Assembly (NCBI RefSeq): GCF_000190375.1
Contig: NZ_AEWG01000087.1
Coordinates: 1 to 34,242 of the forward strand
DNA length: 34,242 nt
Origin: Rubrivivax benzoatilyticus JA2 = ATCC BAA-35
GTDB lineage: Bacteria > Pseudomonadota > Gammaproteobacteria > Burkholderiales > Burkholderiaceae_C
Direction of reading: 5' to 3'
Below the pieces are notes generated by a model. The model did not search any database. It was not told the DNA's origin and saw only the letters and a program-made list of their open reading frames with translations. Position 1 is the first letter of the stretch, and each line of letters begins with the position of its first letter. Positions 9,808-18,627 of the stretch are shown one piece after another. The position numbers were made by a program, and so were the translations under genes.

Positions 9808-10333
9808 CGTGCAGCACTGTGAATTTTGGGTCTGCGACGTACGACATGAGGTACTCATCTCGCACTTGGCCGGCGACAAGCATTGAGGCACGGCGCTTCC
9901 CCTCGATCTGGAACCCGAATCGCTTGTACAAGGCAACGGCGCGGTCGTTTGTGGTGTGAACGTTCAGTTCCAGGCGGAGCATCCCGGCAGTTGACGCCCA
10001 AGACAGCGCCTCGTGGAGCATTGCCGAAGCAACGCCGCGGGACCAGTACTCCCTTCGAACGCCCAGGAAGATCAAGGCGGAGTGCCTGGTTCGAATGCGC
10101 TCACCGCCACTGGCGCCCAAGAAGCCGACAAGATCGGCGCCCTCCTTGGCCACGAGCAAGACATTGTTGGTCTTGCCTGAAAGCCAGGCAATGAACTTCC
10201 GCTCATCTTCCTCTGTGGCCTTGAACTCCTGCGGCTCCCAGAGCATGAAGTCCGTCTCCGTGAAGACCGCGCGCCTCAGATCCAGCAACGCAGCTGCATC
10301 TTCTTCGGTGGCGCGACGAACAGAGAAAGACAT
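9800..10333 (-). CDS. GNAT-family acetyltransferase (first gene of cassette 5)
   Basis: 177 aa starting MSFSVRRATEEDAAALLDLRRAVF, a standard GNAT opening. Domain hallmarks are NNVLLVAKEGADLVGFLGASGG, the acetyl-CoA loop in FLGVRREYWSRGVASAMLHEAL (R-G-V-A-S-A), and the RimI/RimL-style LELNVHTTNDRAVALYKRFGFQIEGKRR. It probably acetylates an amine on a small molecule or protein N-terminus; the substrate cannot be inferred. It is the promoter-proximal gene of the last cassette, just below the attC at 10344-10403, and overlaps the second GNAT gene by 8 nt. Such acetyltransferases are common integron cargo. Confidence 0.9.
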   Translation of the reverse strand: MSFSVRRATEEDAAALLDLRRAVFTETDFMLWEPQEFKATEEDERKFIAWLSGKTNNVLLVAKEGADLVGFLGASGGERIRTRHSALIFLGVRREYWSRGVASAMLHEALSWASTAGMLRLELNVHTTNDRAVALYKRFGFQIEGKRRASMLVAGQVRDEYLMSYVADPKFTVLHDA

Positions 10334-10343
10334 GGGTTCCGAT

Positions 10344-10403
10344 GATTAATAATTGAATTTAACCGAGCTGAGAATCAGCTTCGGTCCGAATGAATTGTTA
10401 GGC
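10344..10403 (-). other. attC site between RES cassette and GNAT cassette
   Basis: On the minus strand it starts with GCCTAAC (10403-10397) and AATTC, as in well-known 60-bp attC sites. The arms CCGAAGCTGA and TCAGCTCGG pair with one unpaired A, the extrahelical base typical of attC bottom strands. The distal core ATTAATC (10350-10344) is degenerate. Total length is 60 bp. The RES gene stop is 6 nt upstream. Confidence 0.75.
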
Positions 10404-10408
10404 ATGAA

Positions 10409-11329
10409 CTAGAGAGGACTAGCGTGCGAATGAAGCATATGCAGGAGGTTGTTTCTGTCGCCTGGATTGCGCGACGCCACATCAAACTCCTCTTTGCTCA
10501 TGTTGTAAATTCCAATGACATTTGGATCAACTCCCTGCAGCCAGATGAAGTTCCATTCATCGTCTAAGCGTTCGGCGGATCTTATTATCTCGAACTCAAC
10601 TAACCCAAACTGTCTAGGCTTTCCAACTCGGACCACAAGGCAGCTGACATTGTGGAAGCTTCTGTCGGATGGGGCGGCTTGAACCGCTACATTGAAGCCT
10701 CCGCGGTCCTTTACGCTTGGGAATACAATGCCATCAGCACCAACTCTCGAGTAGATCGATTGGGCGAGGGCGCGGCTAAACATATAGCCATTCTCTGAAG
10801 CGTTTGGGTCTGCAAGAACGCTTGCAAAGAACTTGTCGATGTAGATCTTCTTTAGGGCTTCCTGGCGGGGCATGGCATTAAGACTCTTTGCAATCGCCAT
10901 GTCGGGATCTCGACCCACAAAGTGCATGTAGCCATTCTTTTGTACGTTCGAGTATTCACCGATGACCGCAAGTCGGATCGGGGATTCGTGAGTTACACGA
11001 AACCCTGCCAGTTGTACTAGCTGCCCCGCAGTGGCACCGACCTCCGCGAGAGCGGTCTCCTTGCGCGCGGCAATGTAGAAGCAGGGGATACCGAGGTCAT
11101 TAAGCCGTCCTTGTTTGGCAATCTTGGGCGGCGGATAGTCAAGATCAGAGATGTTCGCGTAGATCTCGCTCTCGATCAGCCTGGCGCGCCAAAATATGCT
11201 GCCTCGGCCGAATTCGAGTGAAAGAATCTCATACTCTTTGAATAGCGGACCCGCGGCATGGCAAAACGCAGACTCGCTCTCGCTGGACAGAGCTTGCTGA
11301 AATATCTTCTCGCAGTCATCGAGATTCAT
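10409..11329 (-). CDS. Stand-alone RES-domain protein (cassette 4)
   Basis: 306 aa from ATG 11329, chosen because it follows the GTTAGGC core site by 8 nt. A RES domain spans about residues 40-230, with the expected pattern FWRAR (Arg48/Arg50), GRLNDLGIPCFYIAA (Tyr85) and TALAEVGATAG (Glu96). RES toxins of RES-Xre modules degrade NAD+. Here no Xre-type antitoxin is encoded next to it, and the protein is longer than typical RES toxins. It may be a larger RES variant, a self-limiting effector, or an NAD-targeting defence protein. The adjacent IS1111 element sits about 16 bp upstream and could affect its expression. The AT-richer codon use differs from the core genes. Confidence 0.8.
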   Translation of the reverse strand: MNLDDCEKIFQQALSSESESAFCHAAGPLFKEYEILSLEFGRGSIFWRARLIESEIYANISDLDYPPPKIAKQGRLNDLGIPCFYIAARKETALAEVGATAGQLVQLAGFRVTHESPIRLAVIGEYSNVQKNGYMHFVGRDPDMAIAKSLNAMPRQEALKKIYIDKFFASVLADPNASENGYMFSRALAQSIYSRVGADGIVFPSVKDRGGFNVAVQAAPSDRSFHNVSCLVVRVGKPRQFGLVEFEIIRSAERLDDEWNFIWLQGVDPNVIGIYNMSKEEFDVASRNPGDRNNLLHMLHSHASPL

Positions 11330-11462
11330 GGGGTCATGCCTAACGAATGAAAGGGACATCCCCATAGCGTCCCACCCGCCCGAGGTTATCCCTCAGGCCG
11401 CCCGGTACGACGATGGGGTTGCGCAATCTCATCTTCCACCCGGCTGACGCAAGGAGATGTCC

Positions 11463-12479
11463 ATGACGATTCTGTTTCTCGGCATCGATCTGGCCAAGAA
11501 CGTGTTTGCCCTGCACGGTGTCGACGAGCGCGGCAAACCTGCGCTGGTGCGCCCGGCCGTGCGTCGCGACCAGTTGCTCGAAGCGGTCGCCAAGTTGCCG
11601 CCGTGCACCATCGGCATGGAAGCCTGCTCGGGCGCGCACCACTGGGCGCGCCGCTTCCAGGACTTCGGCCACACGGTACGGCTGATGGCGCCCAAGTTCG
11701 TCGTGCCCTACCGCATGAGCGGGCGCCGCGGCAAGAACGACGCGGCCGATGCCGCCGCGATCTGCGAAGCGCTGCAGCGCCCGGCGATGCGCTTTGTGCC
11801 GGTCAAGTCGACGCAGGCGCAGTCGCGCCTGGCGGTGCACACCGCGCGCCAAGGCTGGGTGAGCGCGCGCACGGCAGTCATCAACCGCCTGCGCGGCGTG
11901 CTCAGCGAGTTCGGCCTCGTGCTGCCGCTCAAAGCCGCCACGGTGCGCAGCCGCGCCGGCGAGCAGCTCGACACCGTGCCCGGCTGGGTGCAGACCGTGT
12001 GCCGCGACCTGCTGGCCGAACTGCAGCGCCTGGACGAGCGCGTGGCGGCTTACGACGAGCACATTCGTCTGATGGCCCAGGCCGACGACCGCGCCCGCGC
12101 TCTCATGGTCATGCCCGGCATCGGCCCGACCACCGCCAGCGCGCTGCTGGCGAGCATCGGCTACGGCCACGACTTCGCCAACGGTCGCCAGCTCGCCGCC
12201 TGGATGGGCTTGGCGCCCGGCCAGTACAGCTCGGGCGGCAAGAACCGGCTCGGACGCATCACCAAGGCCGGCGACGCCTACCTGCGCACGCTGTTCATCA
12301 TGGGAGCGCGTGCCGTGCTGGCCGCCGCGGCAAACAAACACGACCGGCTGAGCCGCTGGGCCACCGCGCTGGCCGAGCGCCGCGGCAACTGGAAGGCCGT
12401 GGTCGCCATCGCCGCCAAGAACGTGCGCATGGCCTGGGCGATGCTCGCCAAGGGCGAAGCGTTCAAGCCCATGGCCTGA
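11463..12479 (+). CDS. tnp: IS1111-subgroup DEDD/serine transposase
   Basis: 338 aa from ATG 11463, 6 nt after AAGGAG; the in-frame ATG at 11457 is too close to that site. The N-terminal RuvC-like DEDD domain keeps Asp9 (FLGIDLAKNVF), Glu53 (IGMEACSGAHHWAR), Asp93 and Asp96 (GKNDAADAAAI). The C-terminal Transposase_20 domain has MPGIGPTTASALLASIG and the serine region APGQYSSGGKNRLGRI (Ser256/257). The protein is intact. Such recombinases use an IS-encoded RNA to pair donor and target. It is transcribed against the cassette genes. Confidence 0.96.
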   Translation: MTILFLGIDLAKNVFALHGVDERGKPALVRPAVRRDQLLEAVAKLPPCTIGMEACSGAHHWARRFQDFGHTVRLMAPKFVVPYRMSGRRGKNDAADAAAICEALQRPAMRFVPVKSTQAQSRLAVHTARQGWVSARTAVINRLRGVLSEFGLVLPLKAATVRSRAGEQLDTVPGWVQTVCRDLLAELQRLDERVAAYDEHIRLMAQADDRARALMVMPGIGPTTASALLASIGYGHDFANGRQLAAWMGLAPGQYSSGGKNRLGRITKAGDAYLRTLFIMGARAVLAAAANKHDRLSRWATALAERRGNWKAVVAIAAKNVRMAWAMLAKGEAFKPMA

Positions 12480-12930
12480 ACACGAGCCACGCCGCCCAAG
12501 CCAACCGCCAACCTCATCGGAGAAAGGCGACCTCGAATCCGTTTCTGCCACCGCGTGACGCCTGCGTTGATGGATCAAGGTTGGACCTGCGCGGGGAGTG
12601 CTCGTTTAACTCCAGGCGGCGCCAGTGATGGCGACCGCGGCGAACGAATGGGCCTTGCAGGCCGCGCCGGGCCAGTGGCCCGGCCCCTCGTGTGGCGCAG
12701 GCCGGCCACCGGCCGCGCTGCGTCCGCACTCGGCCCCCGCGCGCGTCTTTCATCAGGGCCCGCAGCATCGAACGCTGCATCAAAAGCCGGTTGTAGTTTT
12801 GCAGTCCGCACCTTGGTTCTCTTGCCGTAAGGCGATGCAATGGCAGCACACCGTCGAAGTGCCTTGATGAATCGATTATCGATTCATCAAGGATTCGTTT
12901 TGCTTGACAGGTGGGGATGCCATTGTAGCC
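12480..12930 (+). ncRNA. 3' non-coding region of the IS, probable seek/bridge RNA locus
   Basis: A 451-bp segment between the transposase stop and the right end has no credible gene; the frames found are Arg/Pro-rich shadows. It is rich in potential stems, for example around 12656-12715 (GGGCCTTGCAGGCC and overlapping GGCC-rich arms). It also contains GTTTAACTCC at 12604-12613, which resembles the inner L' box of attC sites and so could be the target-recognition guide. In IS1111 elements the guide RNA is encoded 3' of the transposase gene. The exact RNA ends cannot be set from sequence alone. Confidence 0.55.
12862..12892. repeat. 31-bp near-perfect palindrome near the IS right end
   Basis: CCTTGATGAATCGAT (12862-12876), a single T, then its exact reverse complement (12878-12892). 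It lies about 20 bp inside the right inverted repeat, followed by ATTCGTTTTGC. It could be the terminator of the guide RNA, a structural arm of that RNA, or a protein-binding site. Confidence 0.8.
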
Positions 12931-13035
12931 CGTTAACCGGCGCCGGAGCGCGAAGCGCGGAGGGCACCAACACTGGCCATGAAAATGGCGAAGCCTTGGC
13001 CGGTGTTGGCGTCCGCGTTGAACCGACAGTTAGAA
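12931..13035 (-). other. attC of cassette 3, interrupted by the IS
   Basis: Minus strand: TTCTAAC (13035-13029), 6-nt spacer, TTCAAC box, long imperfect stem (GACGCCAACACCGGCC with GGCCAGTGTTGGTGCC), then GGTTAACG at 12938-12931, where the IS begins. Across the IS the sequence resumes with GTTAGGC (11344-11338), the start of cassette 4. Removing the IS would therefore restore a site of roughly 110 bp. Confidence 0.7.
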
Positions 13036-13036
13036 A

Positions 13037-14026
13037 TCACTTGCGCTCTTCGTCACGCATGTTGAGGCCTGAAGCTGAACCAATTATGGCGAATTCCTTC
13101 TTCTTAAGAATGGATAGCATCATTTCAAACTTGTTGAGGAAGCTATACACCTCGTTGCCGAAAGCATATTCCGGGGAATCCGCTTTGACCACACCTTCAC
13201 CCAAGAGTCCAACGCTTTCGTCGTAGTCAATGACGAAGCTGTGATCTTTATAGTGATTTACAAAGTGGCTCGCCAGTTTTGATGCTGTTTGCCCCTCCGG
13301 CAATGATTTTCCTTGCATAAGGCGTTCAGCGTATTGAGCAGCAGATTCGCTTACGCGATCAAAATAACCCAGGTCATTCAAATCCAACTTTGCACCCAGG
13401 TATTTTGACCACATGTCGGCGGACTTGGGGAACTTGGCAGATAGTTCGGCAACTTTGTTGAGCGCATTTGTTAAGCCGAGGGCTGGGTAGCCATTGATTT
13501 GTGGATCAATCGGACCAAGTTCACTCATTAAGCCCATGTGGATTTCGTCTGCTCCTAGGGCCAAAAGCGTCGCCGCAGATTTAGCGCGACGCGGCACGAC
13601 GACAATGAACCGATCCTTAGCAAGTTTCTTGCACGTCTTGCTGATTAGGTATGCTGGCTCGATGCGACCACCACTGCTTTGAACCACAAGAAGAATATCG
13701 AGACCCTGTGCATCACTTGATGCCGCCTCATAAATTTTGTTTGAGTGGTAGCTGTTGATTGATGTTTCTGGATCAAACAGATACAGCACCCTATATTTTC
13801 CTAGTCCGTGCTTCTCTGCAAGCTTATTGAGGTGGGTTGCGACGGCAACCTTTATGTCTTCGTCCTTTGCGTTTCGCACAAGTTTGAAGAGCTCACCAAA
13901 ATCTGATAGATCTCCAGTCGCTTCGCTGGGCGGAGTCTCTGGGGGTGCATCCGATGCGCTTTCCTGAGGCCCAGCCTCTGCGTCTTCTAGGATTGCTTCG
14001 CGCTTTTTTGAATTAACTCGCGCCAT
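13037..14026 (-). CDS. SDH-type serine protease of the ClpP/SppA clan (cassette 3)
   Basis: 329 aa, with a very strong ribosome binding site (AAGGAGGT, 7 nt before ATG 14026). A charged disordered N-terminus (about 1-40) precedes a ClpP/crotonase-like fold. The fold shows ILLVVQSSGGRIEPAYLISK (oxyanion strand, residues 111-130), FIVVVPRRAKSAATLLALGAD (catalytic Ser150) and GLMSELGPIDPQINGYPA. This pattern fits the SDH_protease family (PF01972, serine dehydrogenase proteinase), cytosolic or membrane-associated proteases of poorly known role. Its stop codon is 1 nt from the attC core. As cassette cargo next to a trypsin-like protease it may belong to stress or phage defence, but this is inference. 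Confidence 0.82.
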   Translation of the reverse strand: MARVNSKKREAILEDAEAGPQESASDAPPETPPSEATGDLSDFGELFKLVRNAKDEDIKVAVATHLNKLAEKHGLGKYRVLYLFDPETSINSYHSNKIYEAASSDAQGLDILLVVQSSGGRIEPAYLISKTCKKLAKDRFIVVVPRRAKSAATLLALGADEIHMGLMSELGPIDPQINGYPALGLTNALNKVAELSAKFPKSADMWSKYLGAKLDLNDLGYFDRVSESAAQYAERLMQGKSLPEGQTASKLASHFVNHYKDHSFVIDYDESVGLLGEGVVKADSPEYAFGNEVYSFLNKFEMMLSILKKKEFAIIGSASGLNMRDEERK

Positions 14027-14046
14027 GAATTGACCTCCTTAGTTAT

Positions 14047-14114
14047 TTCCAACGTTGAAGCTGACCCGCGCGCCGAGGCTTGCGAGGGGCGTCGGGTCCA
14101 GCGACCGGTTAGCC
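14047..14114 (-). other. attC site between cassettes 2 and 3
   Basis: Minus strand: GGCTAAC core (14114-14108), arm GCTGGACCCG paired with CGGGTCAGC leaving one extra G unpaired, and GTTGGAA core (14053-14047). Length 68 bp. The unpaired base and flanking cores are characteristic attC features. Confidence 0.72.
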
Positions 14115-14121
14115 AGCACGA

Positions 14122-15024
14122 CTACGACGTTACCCCACAGCATTCCTTGTAGCGCTTCGTACTAGCGCATGGGCATGCTTCGTTACGCGCTGGGAGGCGG
14201 CCATTTTTGTTTAGGAAATTGAGTACAGGCTCAAAGTCCTTGACAGCCCGCGATGATATTACGTACCCCAAGTTATTCGGCACACCAGTCACCGCAATAG
14301 TCTTTTGGCCAATTTCCACTGCGCGAACTTCCCCAGTTGCAAAATGCATTGGACCCGCATAAAGGATACCAAGCAGCTTCACCCGAGAATTTCCAATTGT
14401 CATACCAGAAGCACGACTAACAGTGCGCCCCAATTCCAACAGAAAAACTGGTGATCCGCTTGAGCCATTGAAGCAGGCCGCATCAATTACGAACTCGGGT
14501 CTTCCGTTGTAGTCCAACTCAGGGTGGGTTGCTGTTATACCTTTGCGAATAATTGGCTGATTATTCTTTTCGTCCCAGATTCCGTTGGGATACCCGACCA
14601 GCACGATATCAAGGAGCGCCGGCAAATCAGCCAACTCTTCCGGACTGGGAAGCAAATCTGGAGTAAGTGGGGAGAAGAAGTATGAGTACCCGAGATTCTG
14701 GCCTTGCTGAATAAACGGCTGAAGCGGCATGACCGCCAAGTCAAGCGTCTTGTGATACAGCCAACGCTGCGAAAAGTTATCTAACTCAAAATTGTGATGC
14801 TTGCCGTAATCAGGCTCGTTGGCATTCGGCTTTCTCAGCGTAAACCAGAACCGGCCAGTAACCGCCCCTTTGACGACATGACGATTCGTAACCAGTACCG
14901 GAATGGCATTGGAACCTTCGACACAAAGATTCATCACGAATGCCGTGCCAGTCCCTTCAGCCCCTCCAGGAAAGGTGCATGCCACGCGAGTCGTGCAGTG
15001 GGCTAGATGATCAGTGACGAACAA
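14122..15024 (-). CDS. Trypsin-like serine protease with C-terminal SEC-C zinc motif (cassette 2)
   Basis: 300 aa from TTG 15024, 6 nt after GGGAG; no better in-frame ATG precedes the domain. The chymotrypsin-fold triad is readable: His49 in PVLVTNRHVV, Asp95 in HKTLDLAVMP and Ser189 in FNGSSGSPVF. No signal peptide is seen, so it is probably cytosolic. The C-terminus carries a SEC-C motif, CPCASTKRYKECC (Cys284, Cys286, Cys295, Cys296), as found at the end of SecA and in many standalone adaptor proteins. Cytosolic trypsin-like proteases with recognition tails occur in several defence systems. A role in conflict is plausible but unproven. It sits between two attC sites. Confidence 0.85.
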   Translation of the reverse strand: MFVTDHLAHCTTRVACTFPGGAEGTGTAFVMNLCVEGSNAIPVLVTNRHVVKGAVTGRFWFTLRKPNANEPDYGKHHNFELDNFSQRWLYHKTLDLAVMPLQPFIQQGQNLGYSYFFSPLTPDLLPSPEELADLPALLDIVLVGYPNGIWDEKNNQPIIRKGITATHPELDYNGRPEFVIDAACFNGSSGSPVFLLELGRTVSRASGMTIGNSRVKLLGILYAGPMHFATGEVRAVEIGQKTIAVTGVPNNLGYVISSRAVKDFEPVLNFLNKNGRLPARNEACPCASTKRYKECCGVTS

Positions 15025-15040
15025 CAGTATCTCCCGTGAT

Positions 15041-15154
15041 GACTAACGTAAAGGTGACCGGCACCAAACGGCAAGGCGCCGCGAGGTACAAACTTTCCAA
15101 CGGCGTCTCGCGGCGCCTTGCCGTTTGGTGTCCGAGTCGACCGTTTTGTTAGGC
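15041..15154 (-). other. Long attC site with a 24-bp perfect stem
   Basis: Minus strand: GCCTAAC (15154-15148, containing the TAA stop of cassette 1) and GTTAGTC (15047-15041) bound a 114-bp site. Its arms (CACCAAACGGCAAGGCGCC continuing into GCGAG, and the exact complement) form a 24-bp perfect stem with a loop of about 22 nt. It is the most regular hairpin in the array. Confidence 0.8.
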
Positions 15155-15493
15155 ATCAGGCTGCGTCAGCCTCCAGGTGCAAAGGAAGTCGGGGTCCACC
15201 ACGTCCTCATCGCTGTCCTTTAGCGAGTAAGTTCCACGCGGTGCGGGCTCGAAAACCTCAGTCATCGGAGGGAGCGTCTTGAACCCGCCGGCGCGCACAC
15301 CCAAGAGAGACAGAACGATCCCTGAACTTTCATCCGCCGAGACGACCTTCCCATGAAACTGTTCGCGGCGCTTGAACTCGCCACGCTTGTTCTGGACAGT
15401 GATCCCCACCAGGACGTACTTGCCAATGAGCTCTCGGGCGAACGCGTGGTCAAAAGACGGTCGTCCGTCGTCAAAGTGCGCAGGGTGCTGCAT
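15149..15493 (-). CDS. Unknown 114-aa protein (cassette 1)
   Basis: ATG 15493 lies 7 nt inside the cassette, just after the GTTGGGC core; AGGA directly abuts the start. The protein reads MQHPAHFDDGRPSFDHAFA, then RELIGKYVLVGITVQNKRGEF, FHGKVVSADESSGIVLSLLG and DFLCTWRLT. Alternating short strands suggest a small beta-barrel (SH3-like) fold. It looks like a family often met as integron cargo, but I cannot name a function. Its TAA stop is part of the attC core. Upstream in-frame sequence to 15904 is non-coding and was excluded. Confidence 0.7.
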   Translation of the reverse strand: MQHPAHFDDGRPSFDHAFARELIGKYVLVGITVQNKRGEFKRREQFHGKVVSADESSGIVLSLLGVRAGGFKTLPPMTEVFEPAPRGTYSLKDSDEDVVDPDFLCTWRLTQPDA

Positions 15494-15500
15494 TCCTGAT

Positions 15501-15559
15501 GCCCAACTCGTTATATGCAGCACCTGAACGCCGCATAACACATCCAGCGCTCGCGTAAC
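15501..15559 (-). other. attI-like integron primary recombination site
   Basis: Minus strand: GTTACGC (15559-15553), GTTATGC (15539-15533) and core GTTGGGC (15507-15501). The distance from the second repeat to the core is 32 nt. Recalled from memory, attI1 has a GTTACGC repeat 32 nt from its core and a second repeat about 19 nt further out, essentially the same geometry. The first cassette gene begins 7 nt after the core, and no attC-like stem precedes the core. I therefore read this as attI rather than attC. Confidence 0.65.
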
Positions 15560-16014
15560 AGGCACCCCGAACGGAGGCTCAAGTTCTTGTCGCGCTTGAG
15601 ATATCCGTCGCCGAGCGACCCGCGGCGCAGGAGTAAAAATGACGCCAAAAGCGGCGTCAGTTACAGATAATTCTGAGCCGCCCCACCGCCCCTCTCCAAG
15701 CCCGCCACCCACTTTCGGGGGGATGCCGGCACGAAAACGCGCACAGCCCGGCACCGCCCTGCCGCGGACGCCGGGTGGCCGGTGGAGTGAAGTAAAGGAG
15801 GAGGCCCGGCGCAGCCGGGCCGGGGGACATGAACGGAACCGGCCACCCGGTGGCCGCGGCACGCGCAGGCGGTGGCGCACCCGGCCGGACGACGTCCGGC
15901 TCAACCAGCCAACAAGAATGGAGCGTCGACTGACGACGACGCCGACGCCGTCTCAGCAGCGGTGCCGACCGCGGTAGCCGTCCCCGCCAACGCGGCGGCA
16001 AGCGCGCCTCAAGC
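15560..16014 (+). other. Right flank of array with possible intI start remnant
   Basis: About 455 bp without an intact gene. GGAG and ATG 15639 (MTPKAASVTDNSEPPHRP on the plus strand) sit where a divergent integrase gene would start, 132 nt from the attI core. No tyrosine-recombinase sequence follows, so the body of intI appears deleted. From about 15700 the DNA is host-like and GC-rich, with hairpins GGCCCGGC-GCA-GCCGGGCC (near 15806-15824) and GCCGGAC-GAC-GTCCGGC (15884-15900), which could terminate transcription leaving ygiQ. Confidence 0.4.
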
Positions 16015-18456
<2,442 letters not shown>

Positions 18457-18627
18457 GGCGTGCTCTCGGGTGGGGACAACGGGGCGAACCGGCGATTGTC
18501 GCCGCGCCGGGGTCGCCCGGGTGGCGGCAGGGCCGGCGCGGGCGCCCGGCGTGGCTTTCGTCTCGCGGCGGGATGGCGATTTGCGCGAATGCTCAAGTCG
18601 CCGCGCGGCCGCGTCGATACGCGCTCG

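Larger units (their letters stand above)
11345..12930 (+). mobile_element. IS110-family (IS1111 subgroup) insertion sequence in an attC site
   Basis: The transposase gene at 11463-12479 is followed by a long non-coding 3' segment. Subterminal inverted repeats are visible: GGACATCCCCA at 11354-11364 and TGGGGATGCCA at 12912-12922, each about 9 bp inside the inferred ends. Subterminal repeats and a 3' non-coding guide-RNA region are IS1111-subgroup traits. The element lies between GTTAGGC (minus strand, 11344-11338) and GTTAACG (12937-12931), so it splits the attC of cassette 3. No target duplication is expected for this family. Ends are inferred to within about 10 bp. Its length of about 1.59 kb is reasonable. 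Confidence 0.85.
9278..15562 (-). mobile_element. Integron gene-cassette array lacking an integrase gene
   Basis: Reading on the minus strand from 15562 down, an attI-like site is followed by five cassettes. Their genes all point the same way and are separated by attC-like hairpins with GCCTAAC/GTTRRRY-type core sites. Several gene stops sit in or beside the first core site (GCCTAA in three places), the classic cassette architecture. The DNA is clearly AT-richer than both flanks, and the protein set is unrelated accessory functions. No tyrosine recombinase is encoded on either strand, so the array is immobile by itself (CALIN-like, though an attI-like site is kept). An IS1111-group element interrupts the attC between cassettes 3 and 4. 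Confidence 0.85.

Noticed and set aside
10409..11329. RES-Xre toxin-antitoxin pair
   Set aside because: No Xre or other helix-turn-helix gene is present next to the RES gene on either strand, so only a stand-alone RES protein is reported.
12514..12849. 111-codon minus-strand frame in the IS 3' region
   Set aside because: It is Arg-rich with no recognisable domain, no ribosome binding site, and a position in the non-coding guide-RNA region of an IS1111 element.
15494..15904. N-terminal extension of the first cassette gene up to 15904
   Set aside because: The extension crosses the attI-like site and a change in base composition, and its translation is Arg/Pro-rich. The ATG just after the core site is the natural cassette start.
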